Shown: one piece after another, positions 27,268 to 37,000 of the stretch
Layout of the letters: each line of letters opens with the position of its first letter
Numbering within the stretch: the first letter of the stretch is position 1
Source of the DNA: Oceanicola sp. D3
GTDB lineage: Bacteria; Pseudomonadota; Alphaproteobacteria; Rhodobacterales; Rhodobacteraceae
DNA: 64,000 nt
Assembly: GCF_006351965.1 (NCBI RefSeq)
Contig: NZ_CP040932.1
Coordinates: forward strand, 3,782,001-3,846,000
Reading direction: 5' to 3'
Notes under the pieces: model-generated
Seen by the model: only the letters and a program-made list of their open reading frames with translations
Told to the model about the DNA's origin: nothing
Databases searched by the model: none
Program-made: the position numbers and the translations under genes

Positions 27268-28788
27268 TCAATCGGTCACGATGAGCGACATGATGCGCTC
27301 CTGGCTGGCCTCTTCGGCGGTGAGTTCACCGACGAGAGCCCCTTCGTTCATCACATAGATGCGGTCACACATGCCGAGCAGTTCGGGCATTTCGGAGGAG
27401 ATCATGATGACCCCTTTGCCCTGCTCGGAGAGTTCGTTGATGATGCCGTAGATCTCGAACTTGGCGCCCACGTCGATGCCGCGTGTGGGTTCGTCGAGAA
27501 TGAGCACCTCGGGCTCGGCAAAGAGCCATTTGGAGAGCGCCACCTTTTGCTGGTTGCCGCCCGAGAGGTTCATCACCTTCTGGAACACCGAGGGCGTGCG
27601 GATGTTCATCGCGGCGCGATACTTCTCGGCAACCTTGGTTTCTTCTGCCTCGTTCAGCACACCCGCATTGGCCACCTCGGGGAGGTTGGTGAGGGTGATG
27701 TTGCGCTGGATCGTTTCTTCGAGGATCAGGCCAAGCGATTTGCGGTCTTCGGTCACATAGGCCAGCCCGGCCTGAATGGCGCGGGGGACGTTGGAAGTGT
27801 CGACCGGCTGGCCGCTGATTTCGACGCTGCCGGAAACGTTGCGCCCGTAGCTGCGCCCGAAGATGCTCATCGCAAGCTCGGTGCGGCCCGACCCCATGAG
27901 CCCCGCGATGCCGACGACTTCGCCAGCGCGAACAGTGAAGTTGGCGTTTTTGATCACCTGCCGTTCGGCGTGCTCGGGGTGCCAGACGTTCCAGTCTTTC
28001 ACCTCCATCAGCATGTCGCCGGAGCGGCGGGCGCGGGCGGGGTAGCGGTTGGCCATGTCGCGGCCCACCATGTCATGCACGATGCGATCTTCGGTGATGC
28101 CGCCCTCACGGGCATCCATGGTGGACACGGTGGTGCCGTCGCGGATGACGGTGACGGTATCGGCCACGCGGCGCACTTCGTTGAGCTTGTGGCTTATGAT
28201 GATCTGGGTGACGCCCTGTTGCTTGAGCTCCAGCATGAGATCGAGCAGGGCCTGGCTATCGGATTCCGAAAGCGCGGCGGTGGGCTCATCGAGGATGAGT
28301 AGCTTCACCTCTTTGGAAAGCGCCTTTGCGATCTCGACGAGTTGCTGCTTGCCGACGCCGATGGAATCGACCTGCGTGGTCGGTGGCTCCTTGAGGCCGA
28401 CCTTGCGCAAGAGTTCCTCGGTGCGCTTGTTGGTATCGCGCCAGTCGATGACGCCGCCCTTGGCGCGTTCGTTGCCGAGAAACAGGTTTTCGGCAATCGA
28501 GAGCAGCGGCACAAGCGCCAGCTCCTGGTGGATGATGATGACGCCGCGCGCCTCGCTGTCGGAGATGTTTCGAAACTCGGCCAGCGCGCCTTCGTAATGG
28601 ATTTCGCCCTCGTAGGTGCCGACGGGATAAACGCCGGAAAGCACCTTCATCAGGGTGGATTTGCCCGCACCGTTCTCTCCCACCAGCGCATGAATTTCGC
28701 CCTCTTTCACCGTCAGATTGACGGTATCGAGAGCCTTCACGCCGGGGAATTCCTTGGTGATCGAGCGCATTTCAAGCAGCGCTGTCAT
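27268..28788 (-). CDS. gguA: Monosaccharide ABC transporter ATP-binding protein (GguA/XylG-like)
   Basis: A 506-residue protein with two ATPase halves. The first has Walker [10 protein letters not shown] and a [13 protein letters not shown] signature; the second has a degenerate Walker A (GLMGSGRTE) and [15 protein letters not shown]. Such asymmetry is normal for RbsA/XylG-type ATPases. It lies 65 bp after the binding-protein gene, with a hairpin in the gap, and 9 bp before the permease gene. Confidence 0.94.
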   Translation of the reverse strand: MTALLEMRSITKEFPGVKALDTVNLTVKEGEIHALVGENGAGKSTLMKVLSGVYPVGTYEGEIHYEGALAEFRNISDSEARGVIIIHQELALVPLLSIAENLFLGNERAKGGVIDWRDTNKRTEELLRKVGLKEPPTTQVDSIGVGKQQLVEIAKALSKEVKLLILDEPTAALSESDSQALLDLMLELKQQGVTQIIISHKLNEVRRVADTVTVIRDGTTVSTMDAREGGITEDRIVHDMVGRDMANRYPARARRSGDMLMEVKDWNVWHPEHAERQVIKNANFTVRAGEVVGIAGLMGSGRTELAMSIFGRSYGRNVSGSVEISGQPVDTSNVPRAIQAGLAYVTEDRKSLGLILEETIQRNITLTNLPEVANAGVLNEAEETKVAEKYRAAMNIRTPSVFQKVMNLSGGNQQKVALSKWLFAEPEVLILDEPTRGIDVGAKFEIYGIINELSEQGKGVIMISSEMPELLGMCDRIYVMNEGALVGELTAEEASQERIMSLIVTD

Positions 28789-28809
28789 TCGCTTTGCCTC
28801 CGCCTTGGT

Positions 28810-28835
28810 TGGGGCCCGCGCGAGCGCAGGCCCCA
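28810..28835 (-). promoter_or_regulatory. Intercistronic stem-loop after the chvE-like gene
   Basis: TGGGGCC (28810-28816) pairs with GGCCCCA (28829-28835); one mismatch and three further pairs lead to a CGAG loop. It lacks a T-run and lies between the binding-protein and ATPase genes. Confidence 0.6.
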
Positions 28836-28853
28836 GAGGAACCCCCGTAGGGA

Positions 28854-29906
28854 TTACTTGATCTGGTCTTCGCTGTAGTAGCCGGAGCCGATCAGGATCT
28901 CTTCCCAGTTGCTCGCGTCGACGGAGACGGGCTCGAGCAGGTAGGACGGCACAACCTTGACGCCGTTGTCATAGGTTTCGGTGTCGTTGATCTCGGGCTC
29001 GCCACCGCCGAGCACCGCATCAACCATGCCCACCGTAACGCGGGCCAGTTCACGGGTGTCCTTGAAGACGGTGGAATACTGCTCACCGGCGAGGATCGAC
29101 TTGACCGAGGGCACCTCGGCGTCCTGACCGGACACGATGGGCATCTTCAGGTCGCCCGAGCCGTAGCCGACGCCCTTGAGGGATGACAGGATGCCGATGG
29201 AGAGACCATCGTAAGGCGAGAGAACGCCGTGCACCTGCTTGTCGGTGTAATGAGCGGAGAGGAGGTTATCCATCCGGGCCTGAGCCACCGCGCCATCCCA
29301 ACGCAGGGTGCCGACGGTATCCATGCCCATCTGGCCGGAGACGATGTTGATGGTGCCGTCATCGATCAGCGGCTGAAGCACCGACATCGCGCCATCGTAG
29401 AAGAAGTAGGCGTTGTTGTCGTCCGGGCTGCCGCCGAAGAGTTCGACGTTGTAGGGGCCGTCGCCGAAGCGCTCTTTGAGGCCGTCCACGAGGGAGGAAG
29501 CCTGCTGCACGCCAACCTTGAAGTTGTCGAAGGTGGCGTAATAGTCGACGTTGCCGGAGTCGCGGATCAGGCGGTCATAGGCGATGACCTTGATGCCGGA
29601 GGCGGCGGCGTTTTCCAGCGCGTTGGAGAGGGTGGTGCCGTCGATGGCGGCGATGACCAGCACGTCGACGCCCTTGGTGATCATGTTCTCGATCTGGGCG
29701 AGCTGGTTGGGGATGTCATCTTCGGCGTATTGCAGGTCGGTTTCATAACCGGCCTCTTCGAATTGCTTGACCATGGACTCACCGTCCGAGATCCAGCGGG
29801 CCGAGGATTTGGTGGGCATGGCGATGCCAACGGTGCCTTCGGCATAGGCGCCAGCGGCCAGCGACACCACGGCCGCAGCCGAGGCGAGAAGGGTCTTGAT
29901 ATTCAT
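28854..29906 (-). CDS. chvE: Periplasmic multi-sugar-binding protein, ChvE-like
   Basis: A 350-residue periplasmic protein. [20 protein letters not shown] is a signal peptide, with cleavage likely after AYA. The mature start [15 protein letters not shown] and the sugar-site region [20 protein letters not shown] match ChvE-type proteins, which bind galactose, arabinose, glucose and other sugars. Start ATG 29906 follows a GGAGG-like site; an upstream in-frame start adds 18 residues before the signal peptide and is rejected. It is the first gene of the - strand operon and faces a divergent LysR gene. Confidence 0.92.
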   Translation of the reverse strand: MNIKTLLASAAAVVSLAAGAYAEGTVGIAMPTKSSARWISDGESMVKQFEEAGYETDLQYAEDDIPNQLAQIENMITKGVDVLVIAAIDGTTLSNALENAAASGIKVIAYDRLIRDSGNVDYYATFDNFKVGVQQASSLVDGLKERFGDGPYNVELFGGSPDDNNAYFFYDGAMSVLQPLIDDGTINIVSGQMGMDTVGTLRWDGAVAQARMDNLLSAHYTDKQVHGVLSPYDGLSIGILSSLKGVGYGSGDLKMPIVSGQDAEVPSVKSILAGEQYSTVFKDTRELARVTVGMVDAVLGGGEPEINDTETYDNGVKVVPSYLLEPVSVDASNWEEILIGSGYYSEDQIK

Positions 29907-30012
29907 TTGTTTCCTCCAAATGCGTGCGCTTGGCGGGCCTCCCAGCCCCTGCATGCGCACATCTCCCTGTTGTGGGGCCGTGAAGCGCCCATGCCCTTCC
30001 GATAGCCCGGCG

Positions 30013-30028
30013 TTTACATGACTGTAAA
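30013..30028. promoter_or_regulatory. Putative LysR operator between chvE and the LysR gene
   Basis: TTTACATGACTGTAAA is a perfect inverted repeat with 6-bp arms and a 4-bp centre. It contains the T-N11-A form (TTACATGACTGTA) expected for LysR-type regulators. It lies 107 bp before chvE and 49 bp before the LysR gene. Confidence 0.55.
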
Positions 30029-30076
30029 ATGCGATTATGCGCGATGTGCATATCAGTTTTGTTATGAGGGCGGCGC

Positions 30077-30991
30077 ATGGATCTGGCCGGGCGGCTGAAA
30101 CCGAGGCAGCTGATGCTGATCCAGCGGATCGGGGAGACGCGGCAGTTGCAGACGGCCGCGCATATGCTGGCGATGAGCCAGCCCGCCGCCTCCCGCGTGC
30201 TTGCCGAAATCGAGGCCGAGGTGGGTGCGCCGCTCTTTGCCCGCCACCCCAAGGGCATGGAGCCGACCCTGCTGGGCGAGACCTTTCTGCGCCACGCCCG
30301 AGTGATCCTGAGCGAGCTGGAAAGCCTTGAGAGCGAGGTGGCCGGGCTGCGCGCCGGAGAGAGCGGCGAGGTGCGGGTGGGCTCGGTGACCGGGCCGACG
30401 GTGGGGGTGCTGGTGCCTGCCATTCAGGCGGTGCGGGAGGCCGCGCCGGACATTCAGGCCACCATCGAGGTGGGGCCTTCAGGGCAGTTGGTGCGGGGGC
30501 TGGAGGAGGGGCGGTTTGACTTTGTCATCTGTCGCTTGCCGCCGGAATACGACAGCCGCCAGTTTGCCATTTACCCGGCGCGCAACGAGGTGGTGAGCCT
30601 TGTGGTGCGGGCCGGGCACCCGGCGCTTGGCGCGCCGCGGCGGCTGGCGGAGCTGCGGGATTATGAATGGGTGATTCAGGATCTCGGCACGCCGATCCGG
30701 GTGGCGATGGACGGGGCCTTTCATGCCGCCGGGCTGGGCGCGCCGGAGCGGATCACCAATTCATCGTCCCTGCTGGTGGTGCTGTCGATCCTCGGCGGCA
30801 CCGATGCGATTGCCCCGCAAAGCCAGGAAGTGGCGGATGTGATCACCCGCAACCGGATAGGAGACAGCTTTGCCACGCTGGAACTGGCCGATGCACTGGC
30901 CGTGGCGCCCTATTTCGTGATCCACAACCGCAGCCAGCAGATGCACCGCGCGGCGGAGCGGGTAATGCAGGAGGTGTTTCGGCGGTTGTGA
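30077..30991 (+). CDS. LysR-family regulator (GbpR-like)
   Basis: A 304-residue LysR-type regulator. The helix-turn-helix spans about residues 20-65 ([20 protein letters not shown]); the rest is the effector-binding domain. A LysR gene divergent from chvE is the arrangement known for gbpR in Agrobacterium, whose product controls chvE in response to sugars. The palindrome at 30013-30028 is the best operator candidate. Identity as GbpR rests on family and gene order. Confidence 0.85.
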   Translation: MDLAGRLKPRQLMLIQRIGETRQLQTAAHMLAMSQPAASRVLAEIEAEVGAPLFARHPKGMEPTLLGETFLRHARVILSELESLESEVAGLRAGESGEVRVGSVTGPTVGVLVPAIQAVREAAPDIQATIEVGPSGQLVRGLEEGRFDFVICRLPPEYDSRQFAIYPARNEVVSLVVRAGHPALGAPRRLAELRDYEWVIQDLGTPIRVAMDGAFHAAGLGAPERITNSSSLLVVLSILGGTDAIAPQSQEVADVITRNRIGDSFATLELADALAVAPYFVIHNRSQQMHRAAERVMQEVFRRL

Positions 30992-30998
30992 GGAGAGG

Positions 30999-31026
30999 GC
31001 TCATCCGCCCTTCGAGGCGTCTTCGC
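30999..31026. repeat. Dispersed 28-bp repeat, copy 2
   Basis: It matches 17439-17466 at 26 of 28 positions. It directly precedes and partly overlaps the palindrome at 31021-31042 between convergent genes. Confidence 0.55.
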
Positions 31027-31046
31027 CCCGGCCGGGGCGAAGAGGC
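31014..31046. terminator. Bidirectional hairpin between convergent genes
   Basis: CTTCGCCCCGG and CCGGGGCGAAG (31021-31042) form a perfect palindrome, extended outward with one mismatch. It lies between the LysR gene (+) and the short dehydrogenase-domain gene (-). There is no T-run on either side, so it is a putative terminator only. Confidence 0.45.
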
Positions 31047-31048
31047 GG

Positions 31049-31507
31049 TCAGCCGGGCAAACCCAGCGCGGCGCGGGCTTCGGGCGGCATATCGCGCGAG
31101 GCGAGGTCCATCGCCGCGAAATACCGCGCCCGGATCACATCGGCGCTCAGCTCGCGCCATTCCCGCCCGGCAAAATGCGCCTCTTCGCGGATCAGGTCTT
31201 CGACCAGCGGGTCCACCACCGCGCCACCGCCGCCGGGGTAGCGGAACCAGCCCACGCCCACCTTCCGGCCCAGCCGCCCCTCGGCCACCATCCTGTCTGC
31301 CACGAGAAAGGGCTCGGTGCGCGCGGCGGCGATCACATCAAGGCCGATCTGGTCCTGCATGGCGCAGGGGCCTTGCGCCATGCCGCCCGCCTCCAGCGCC
31401 TCGTCCAACTCCCACGGGTTGGAGCCTTCGAGCAGCAGCGCCTCCACCTCGGCATGGCTCACGGCCAGAAGCCGGGCGGTGGCGTCATGAATTATAGTGC
31501 TGGTCAT
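31049..31507 (-). CDS. Stand-alone 3-hydroxyacyl-CoA dehydrogenase C-terminal domain
   Basis: A 152-residue protein consisting only of the helical C-terminal domain of 3-hydroxyacyl-CoA dehydrogenases. Visible family features are LLLEGSNPWELDEALEAGG, GPCAMQDQIGLDV and GRKVGVGWFRYP. The N-terminal NAD-binding Rossmann domain is absent, so it cannot act alone as a dehydrogenase. It shares ATGA with the BoxR stop, implying coupled expression with the benzoate regulator. It may partner another protein, or be the remnant of a full FadB-type gene. A BoxR-box-like sequence occurs over its codons 3-7. Confidence 0.8.
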   Translation of the reverse strand: MTSTIIHDATARLLAVSHAEVEALLLEGSNPWELDEALEAGGMAQGPCAMQDQIGLDVIAAARTEPFLVADRMVAEGRLGRKVGVGWFRYPGGGGAVVDPLVEDLIREEAHFAGREWRELSADVIRARYFAAMDLASRDMPPEARAALGLPG

Positions 31508-32427
31508 TCGCTGGTGAGAAAGCCGCGCTCGCGCACCAGCGCCTCCAGCGCGTCGAGCGTTGCCTCGAAGGCTTGGCCCGATGTGTCGAGCTGCGCCTCG
31601 GCCCGCTCATAGAGCGCCTCGCGCGAACGCAGGATGCTTTTGAGCTGCTCCATCGCCTCGGGATTGCCCGCCATGGGCCGCGTATCGCCCTGCGCCCGCA
31701 CCCGGCCCATATGCTCTTCGGGCGAGGCCTTGAGCCAGACCGTATGAAACTGCGACAGCAGGCTTTTGTAGGTATCAGGCTCGGCGACGATACCGCCGGC
31801 GACGGCGAGGATCAGGGCCTCATGGGTGGCAGTGATGCGGCTCACCGCCTGCGCCTCCAGCTTGCGGTAACCCTCCTGCCCGTAGAGCGCCATCACCTCG
31901 TTCACCGGCATGCCCGATTGCTCTTCGATCTCGCGGTTGAGCTCGATGAAAGGCAGGCCGAGGCGGGCGCCAAGCGCCGCACCGAGCGTGGATTTTCCGG
32001 CTCCGCGCAGGCCGATGAGGCAAATCCGCTGGCCGCGCAGGCGGCCCGGGGGCTCGGGGCTGAGCAGGTCGAGCACGCGGCTGCGCACATCGGCGGACGA
32101 GGAGGAAAACAGATCGGCGACGCGCATGGCCTCCGAAGTCCACGGGTCATCCTCGCCCACCAGCCATTCGATCCGGTGATCGAGCGCCACGGCGACGCGC
32201 TTGAGCAGGCCGATGGAGATATTGCCCTCTCCGGCCTCAAGCTGCGCCAGATAGCGCGGCGAGACGCCGGACAGCTCTGACACCACCCGCCGGGGCAGCC
32301 CGCGCAGCTCGCGGGCCTTGCGCACGCGCTCGCCCACCCGCGCGATCAGACGGTCGACGGCGGCCTCCATCTCGTCGGCGGCAAGCGCATCGGTCGCCTC
32401 GCCCTGAAAGTTGGTGATCTCGCTCAT
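31504..32427 (-). CDS. boxR: BoxR: benzoyl-CoA-responsive regulator (HTH + shikimate-kinase-like domain)
   Basis: A 307-residue regulator with an XRE-type helix-turn-helix (about residues 28-85, SGVSPRYLAQLEAGEGNIS) joined to a shikimate-kinase-like domain (about residues 130-300) that keeps the P-loop GLRGAGKST. This architecture is that of BoxR/BzdR, which repress benzoate genes and are released by benzoyl-CoA. The AGGA before ATG 32427 is very close to the start, so an internal ATG at codon 19 is an alternative. A TGAATTATAGTGCAC box 36 bp upstream suggests autoregulation. A foreign-looking block separates it from the other box genes. Confidence 0.93.
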   Translation of the reverse strand: MSEITNFQGEATDALAADEMEAAVDRLIARVGERVRKARELRGLPRRVVSELSGVSPRYLAQLEAGEGNISIGLLKRVAVALDHRIEWLVGEDDPWTSEAMRVADLFSSSSADVRSRVLDLLSPEPPGRLRGQRICLIGLRGAGKSTLGAALGARLGLPFIELNREIEEQSGMPVNEVMALYGQEGYRKLEAQAVSRITATHEALILAVAGGIVAEPDTYKSLLSQFHTVWLKASPEEHMGRVRAQGDTRPMAGNPEAMEQLKSILRSREALYERAEAQLDTSGQAFEATLDALEALVRERGFLTSE

Positions 32428-32462
32428 GTCCTGCCGCGTTTGGTGCCCGTCAATCCATCGTG

Positions 32463-32477
32463 TGAATTATAGTGCAC
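32463..32477 (-). promoter_or_regulatory. Putative boxR promoter with BoxR box
   Basis: TGAATTATAGTGCAC (+ strand) carries a consensus -10 TATAAT on the - strand (32466-32471), reading toward boxR. TGAA and TGCA start 10 bp apart, as in the TGCA boxes before boxC and the CoA ligase. A good -35 is not seen. Confidence 0.55.
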
Positions 32478-32518
32478 AAGATGGACGATCCGCCGGGCGG
32501 CTTCAACGAAATTCGCGC

Positions 32519-33463
32519 CTACCCTCCCCGGCGCAGCGCCCCATGGGCGAAGGCGAGCTTGTCGCGCACCGCGTCGGTGAGCACGAAGGGGTAGAGATCG
32601 GGGAGGTCGAGCGCGCGGTTGACGTGGTTGACGCGCATGGCGAAATCGGCGGCGCGTTCGATCAGGGCCAGCGCATCGGGCTCGGCATAGCCATCGCCGC
32701 CGGGCGCGAGGGCCACGGCCCAGCCGCTGTCGACAAGGTCGGTCAGGTGCAGCAAGTGGGCCACCGTCTCGGCCCAGTCCTCATGCGGGTGCGCAGTGGC
32801 GTAGCTGGTGATGTGGGTGCCGCCCGCGGGCTTGGGATTGTCATAATGCGCCTTGAGCGCCTCGCCATAGTCGACCCGCTCGTCGCCAAAGAGGGCCCGG
32901 AAGGCGGGGGCAAAGCCCGGATCATCCTGACTGAGACGCATGAAGAGGTAATGCGCCAGCTCGTGGCGCAGATGGCCCGACATGGTGCGGTAATCTTCGG
33001 CCAACTGCTCGCGGCGCTCTTCCTGCACCGCGCGGCTGGATTCGGCCACATCGAGGGTGATGAGCCCATCGGCGTGGCCCATGATGATGTCTTCCGGCCC
33101 GTGGCGGGTGCGGTCGGCGACCAGATCGAAGCGGGGGGCGGGGCCGTGATCGGCGGGGCCGAACCAGCCCCAGCGCAACAGCCCGGCCAGCACCCAGCGC
33201 TTGGCGGCCTCGGTGCGGGCAAGCCGGCTTTCGGCCCCTTCCACCTCGGGATCGGGGATCACCTCTGTCATCGCGCAGGAGCGGCACAGCTCCCCTGCCC
33301 CCTCGGCCCGCCAGTTGCAGCCGATGGCCACGCGGCGAGCGCAATCGTCGCCATGGGTCATCACCTGCGCATCGGGGTCGAAGTGCAGCGGGTGGCCGTT
33401 TGGGCAGAAGGTGTTGTTGAACCACACCTGAGCGGCGCAGTCGGGGCAGTGGAAGATTTGCAT
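32519..33463 (-). CDS. Zinc-ribbon and HExxH putative metallopeptidase
   Basis: A 314-residue protein. Residues 1-65 contain several Cys pairs (FHCPDCAAQ, TFCPNGHP, CRSCAM) forming a zinc ribbon. A later HELAH motif (about residue 165) and a downstream HPHEDWAE segment give the HExxH plus Glu/His pattern of zinc peptidases. It belongs to the family annotated as putative zinc-binding peptidase. GGAGG precedes the ATG by 5 bp. It lies between the boxR unit and the Rhs module on the same strand; a link to either is not evident. Confidence 0.8.
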   Translation of the reverse strand: MQIFHCPDCAAQVWFNNTFCPNGHPLHFDPDAQVMTHGDDCARRVAIGCNWRAEGAGELCRSCAMTEVIPDPEVEGAESRLARTEAAKRWVLAGLLRWGWFGPADHGPAPRFDLVADRTRHGPEDIIMGHADGLITLDVAESSRAVQEERREQLAEDYRTMSGHLRHELAHYLFMRLSQDDPGFAPAFRALFGDERVDYGEALKAHYDNPKPAGGTHITSYATAHPHEDWAETVAHLLHLTDLVDSGWAVALAPGGDGYAEPDALALIERAADFAMRVNHVNRALDLPDLYPFVLTDAVRDKLAFAHGALRRGG

Positions 33464-33523
33464 GGAAGCCTCCGGGGATCGGCCCTCAACGGTTGAAACC
33501 GGCGCGGGTTCCGCCCGGGAGGC

Positions 33524-34024
33524 TCAGTTTTTCGGGAAGTCCTTCGGGTAGAAGTCATCCGGGTTCACGTCGATCCGCCGCAGCGCGACCTCGATCATGT
33601 TGTGCGTGGTCGGCGGGAAGGGGTGGCCTAGCTTGCCGAGACTCTCCAGCTCGGCGGGCGTGGCGGGACGGTCGGGCGCGGCCTCGCTGAGATCAACGAC
33701 CTTGGTGCCCATGATCCGCAGCGGCTGATGCAGCGCCGCGCCCTCGCGCATCGGCGCCTTGTGCAGCACCCATTTGCCGCCGAATTCCTCGGCCTCTTCC
33801 GGCTTCAGCGTAAACTCCTCGCCGCCGATCGCCATATCGGTGATCAGCAGCGGGCTATCGTCGATGTCGGCGGGCAGATCGGGGCTTTCGCCCATGCGGT
33901 CGAAGACGTCGCAGAAGAAGATGAAGTTTTCATAGACGTGGGTGAAATATCCGTAGCCATAGCCCCCGCCGAGCAGCGGGGCCGAAAAATACTGGCCGGG
34001 TTTGATCTTGGGCATCCGTGGCAT
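33524..34024 (-). CDS. Putative immunity protein (Imm26-like) for the Rhs toxin
   Basis: A 166-residue soluble protein directly after the Rhs gene (9 bp gap), with GAGGAG before its ATG. The N-terminus KPGQYFSAPLLGGGYGYGYF resembles the start of Imm26-type immunity proteins, in which a glycine- and aromatic-rich strand opens the domain. No signal peptide or membrane segment is present, consistent with neutralising a cytoplasmic nuclease. Position immediately downstream of a polymorphic toxin is the strongest evidence; the Imm26 assignment is tentative. Confidence 0.68.
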   Translation of the reverse strand: MPRMPKIKPGQYFSAPLLGGGYGYGYFTHVYENFIFFCDVFDRMGESPDLPADIDDSPLLITDMAIGGEEFTLKPEEAEEFGGKWVLHKAPMREGAALHQPLRIMGTKVVDLSEAAPDRPATPAELESLGKLGHPFPPTTHNMIEVALRRIDVNPDDFYPKDFPKN

Positions 34025-34033
34025 CTGCTCTCC

Positions 34034-37000
34034 TCATCCGCAGCCGCCGTAGCCGGCGGTGCGCTGCCGTTCGTGTTCTTGAAACGCCTGGGCGCGGGCG
34101 TCGTTTCGACCTTCGGCATAGGACCAGACCCGGTTGGGATCGCCGGCCTGATAGGGCTGGCCGATGCGGCTGGTATCGCGGGTGCCGTAGTGCCTGATGT
34201 CGGCCTGTTCGTAACCACGGGCCTGCGCGTAAGTCAAATTCCGCTCGACCACGTTCATCTGGTAGCCCCGGCCGAGCCGCCCAGTGCCGGTGTGGCCCGA
34301 GCGGCGGACGGCTGGGTCGTTGGTGATGCCGACATAGACGACATCACCGGCGCCATTGGTGATGTGGTAGAGCGAATAGCCCCCCTGATCGAGCGGCGTG
34401 AGGCCGAAGAAGTCGATCGCGCCTGTCGGGTTGGTTGGGTAGCCATAGAGGTTTTCGCCGCCCAGCAGGCCGATTGGGTCGGGTTGGGTGTAGCGACCAA
34501 GCTCGGGGTGCAGGTAGCGGTTGCGGTTGTAGTGCAGGCCGGTTTCGGGGTCGTGATACTGGCCGGGCGCACGCAGAGGCTGAGATAGGCCGCCGGGCTC
34601 CATGACCTGTGCCCGCCCATAGGCGCGATACTGCGCCGACCAGACCATGCCACCCTTCGCGTCAAACAGCGCCTGCGGCGTGCCGAGGTGGTCGGTGTCG
34701 TAGAGATAATGCGCGCCGTTCTCGACGAGGAAGAGCGGAACGAACTTGCCGGGGTGATAGATATAAAGCCGCTGGCAGGGCGTGATATCGGCCTCCGCCT
34801 CAGCTCCTGCCCCGACTGCGGTGCTCTCGCCGATCATATCGTCGCCACACCAGTAGAACCGGGTGGTTTGAATGCTGTCCGCGCCTGCGCCGTCGTTGGC
34901 AGAGTCTCGGTGGGTGCGCAGGGTTTTGGAGATGCGGCGGTTGAAGGCGTCGTAGGTGTAGCTGGCGGTGACCTCGCTTTCCCAAGTGGTGATGCGCGCT
35001 TCGCTGAGCCTCCCGGCCCCGTCGTAGGTATAGGTGCGGCGGGTGTTCTGACGTGCGCCTGACCAGTCTTCCACCATGTTGCCCTCGGCATCATAGCTGA
35101 AGTGGTGGTCACCCATCACCCGCACCTGCCCGGCGTTCTGGCGGATCGCCAAGGAAGTGGTGGGGCTTTCGGGCGTGGTGGCGGCGATGAGGTGGTTGGC
35201 CTGATCGTAGGCGAAGTGCTCGGGCGACCAGCCCTGAATGGCGGTGAGCCGCTGGGCGGCGTCATAGCTGTAGGTGCGGGTGCCAAAGCGGCTGTCGGTC
35301 AGTTCGGCCAGCGTGTCCTCGGCCGTCCAGCCGTAGTCACGCCGCAGCAATTGGCGGAAGCTGCCGGAGCCACTGTGGTGCAGCACCTCCCGCTCGGCAA
35401 GGCGCCCGCCCGCATCGTAGCTGTGCCGCAAGTGAACGGCCCCGGCGGCAATGCCTTTCAGGCGGCCGAGAGGATCGTGCGAAAAGCGCGCGAGCTCGCG
35501 ACCATCGAGGGCGAGCGCAGCGGGGCTGCCATCATCGGCGTAATCATGAGTGATCTCGCGGCCATCGGGGAGCAGCAGCGCCTCTACACGCCCGCGCAGA
35601 TCATAGCGGCGGGTGGTGGTATCGCCGTTGATGGTTTCATCCACCACGCGGCCCGCCGCGTCATAGCTGAAGCCCACCACCACGCCGGGCGATACCGCCT
35701 TTTCGACCTGCCCATTCGCGGCCCAGCTGAAGCGGTGGAAACTGCCATCGTCGTGGCGGCGCTGGAGCGGCCTGCCCCAGACATCGGCGGTTTGCTCGGT
35801 GCGCCGCCCACCCTCTGTCCAGGCCACCAGCGCGCCGGTTTCGGGGGAAAGCTCCAGCAGCGTCTCGCGCCCGTCAAAGGCCACCTGCCGCAGCAGATCG
35901 CCCGCGGCGTCATACTCCAGCCGATAAACCTCGCCCTCGGCATTGGTGACGGTGAGCGGGCGAAACTCGCTGTCGTAGGTATAAACAGTGGTGGCCCCGG
36001 TGGGCTCGACCCGGCGGACAGGGTGGCGGATACCATCGTAGCTCAGCCGGGTTTCCGCGCCTTCGGCGGTGATGTGGCGCACGATGTTGCCGTCCGGGTC
36101 ATGCTCCATCCGGGTGATGCGGCCTGCGCCCTCATCTATCTCCAGCGGCTGGCCAAGCAGATCGAGGGTGATGCGCAGCTCGCGCCCATCGCTGTAGCGC
36201 TCGCGCACAACCCGGCCCAGCCTGTCACGTTCATAGAACCGCTCCAGCGCGTCGGGGCCCTCGGCCACCAGAAGGCCGCCAGCGCTGTAGCGCCCGCGCC
36301 AGAGCGGGCCCTTGGCGTCGAGCGTGGCCAGCCTGCGGCCGTGCTCATCGCGCAGAAAGCGGGTTTCGGCACCGGTGGCATCGGTCTCGGCCATGCAGTT
36401 GCCGATCTCGTCGTAGCTGTAGCTGGTGGGGCCGTGGTGGCTGTCGGTGGTGGAGGCCACGAGGCCGAAGCGGATATCGGTGGGCGGCACATCGAGCATG
36501 GTCTGGGTAAAGACCGCGCCCTTCTCGGTGGTGCCCTTCACCAGACGGCCCATGTCGTCATAGGCATTTTCCACCGCCGCGCCGGTGGGCTCTTCGGTGC
36601 GCAGCAGGTTGCCGGCTTTGTCGTAGCTCATCCGGCGCTCGCGCCCGAGCGGATCCACCTCCAGCGTCACATGGCCTGCACCGTCGTGGAAATAGCGCGT
36701 TTCGTGGCCGTCCGCATCGGCGACCACGCTGCATCTGTGAAGCTCGTCATAGGTGAAGGCGGCGTGGTTGAGCAGGTCCATCGCGCCGGAGGCAGAGCGG
36801 CCCCACGTGCGGGTGACGCGGGTAAAGCTGGCATCCCACTCGAACACATAGTGCAGCCCGCCCTTGCGGGTTTCGCTGACCATCTGGCCCGCGTGATAGG
36901 CATAGCGGATGGCGTTGCCTTCGGCATCGGTGGCATGGGCGAGATTGCCCGCGGCATCGTAGCCATAGCGCATCAGTGCGAAGCGCTCGCCCTCAATGGT

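Noticed and set aside
26098-28302. Long + strand ORF (734 codons) opposite the GguA/GguB-type genes
   Set aside because: It crosses two well-identified genes on the other strand and shows His/Asp-rich shadow composition.
34034-34400. GIY-YIG-like tip considered as a homing endonuclease remnant
   Set aside because: It is in frame at the end of an Rhs core with a chaperone and candidate immunity gene around it, which fits a secreted toxin better.
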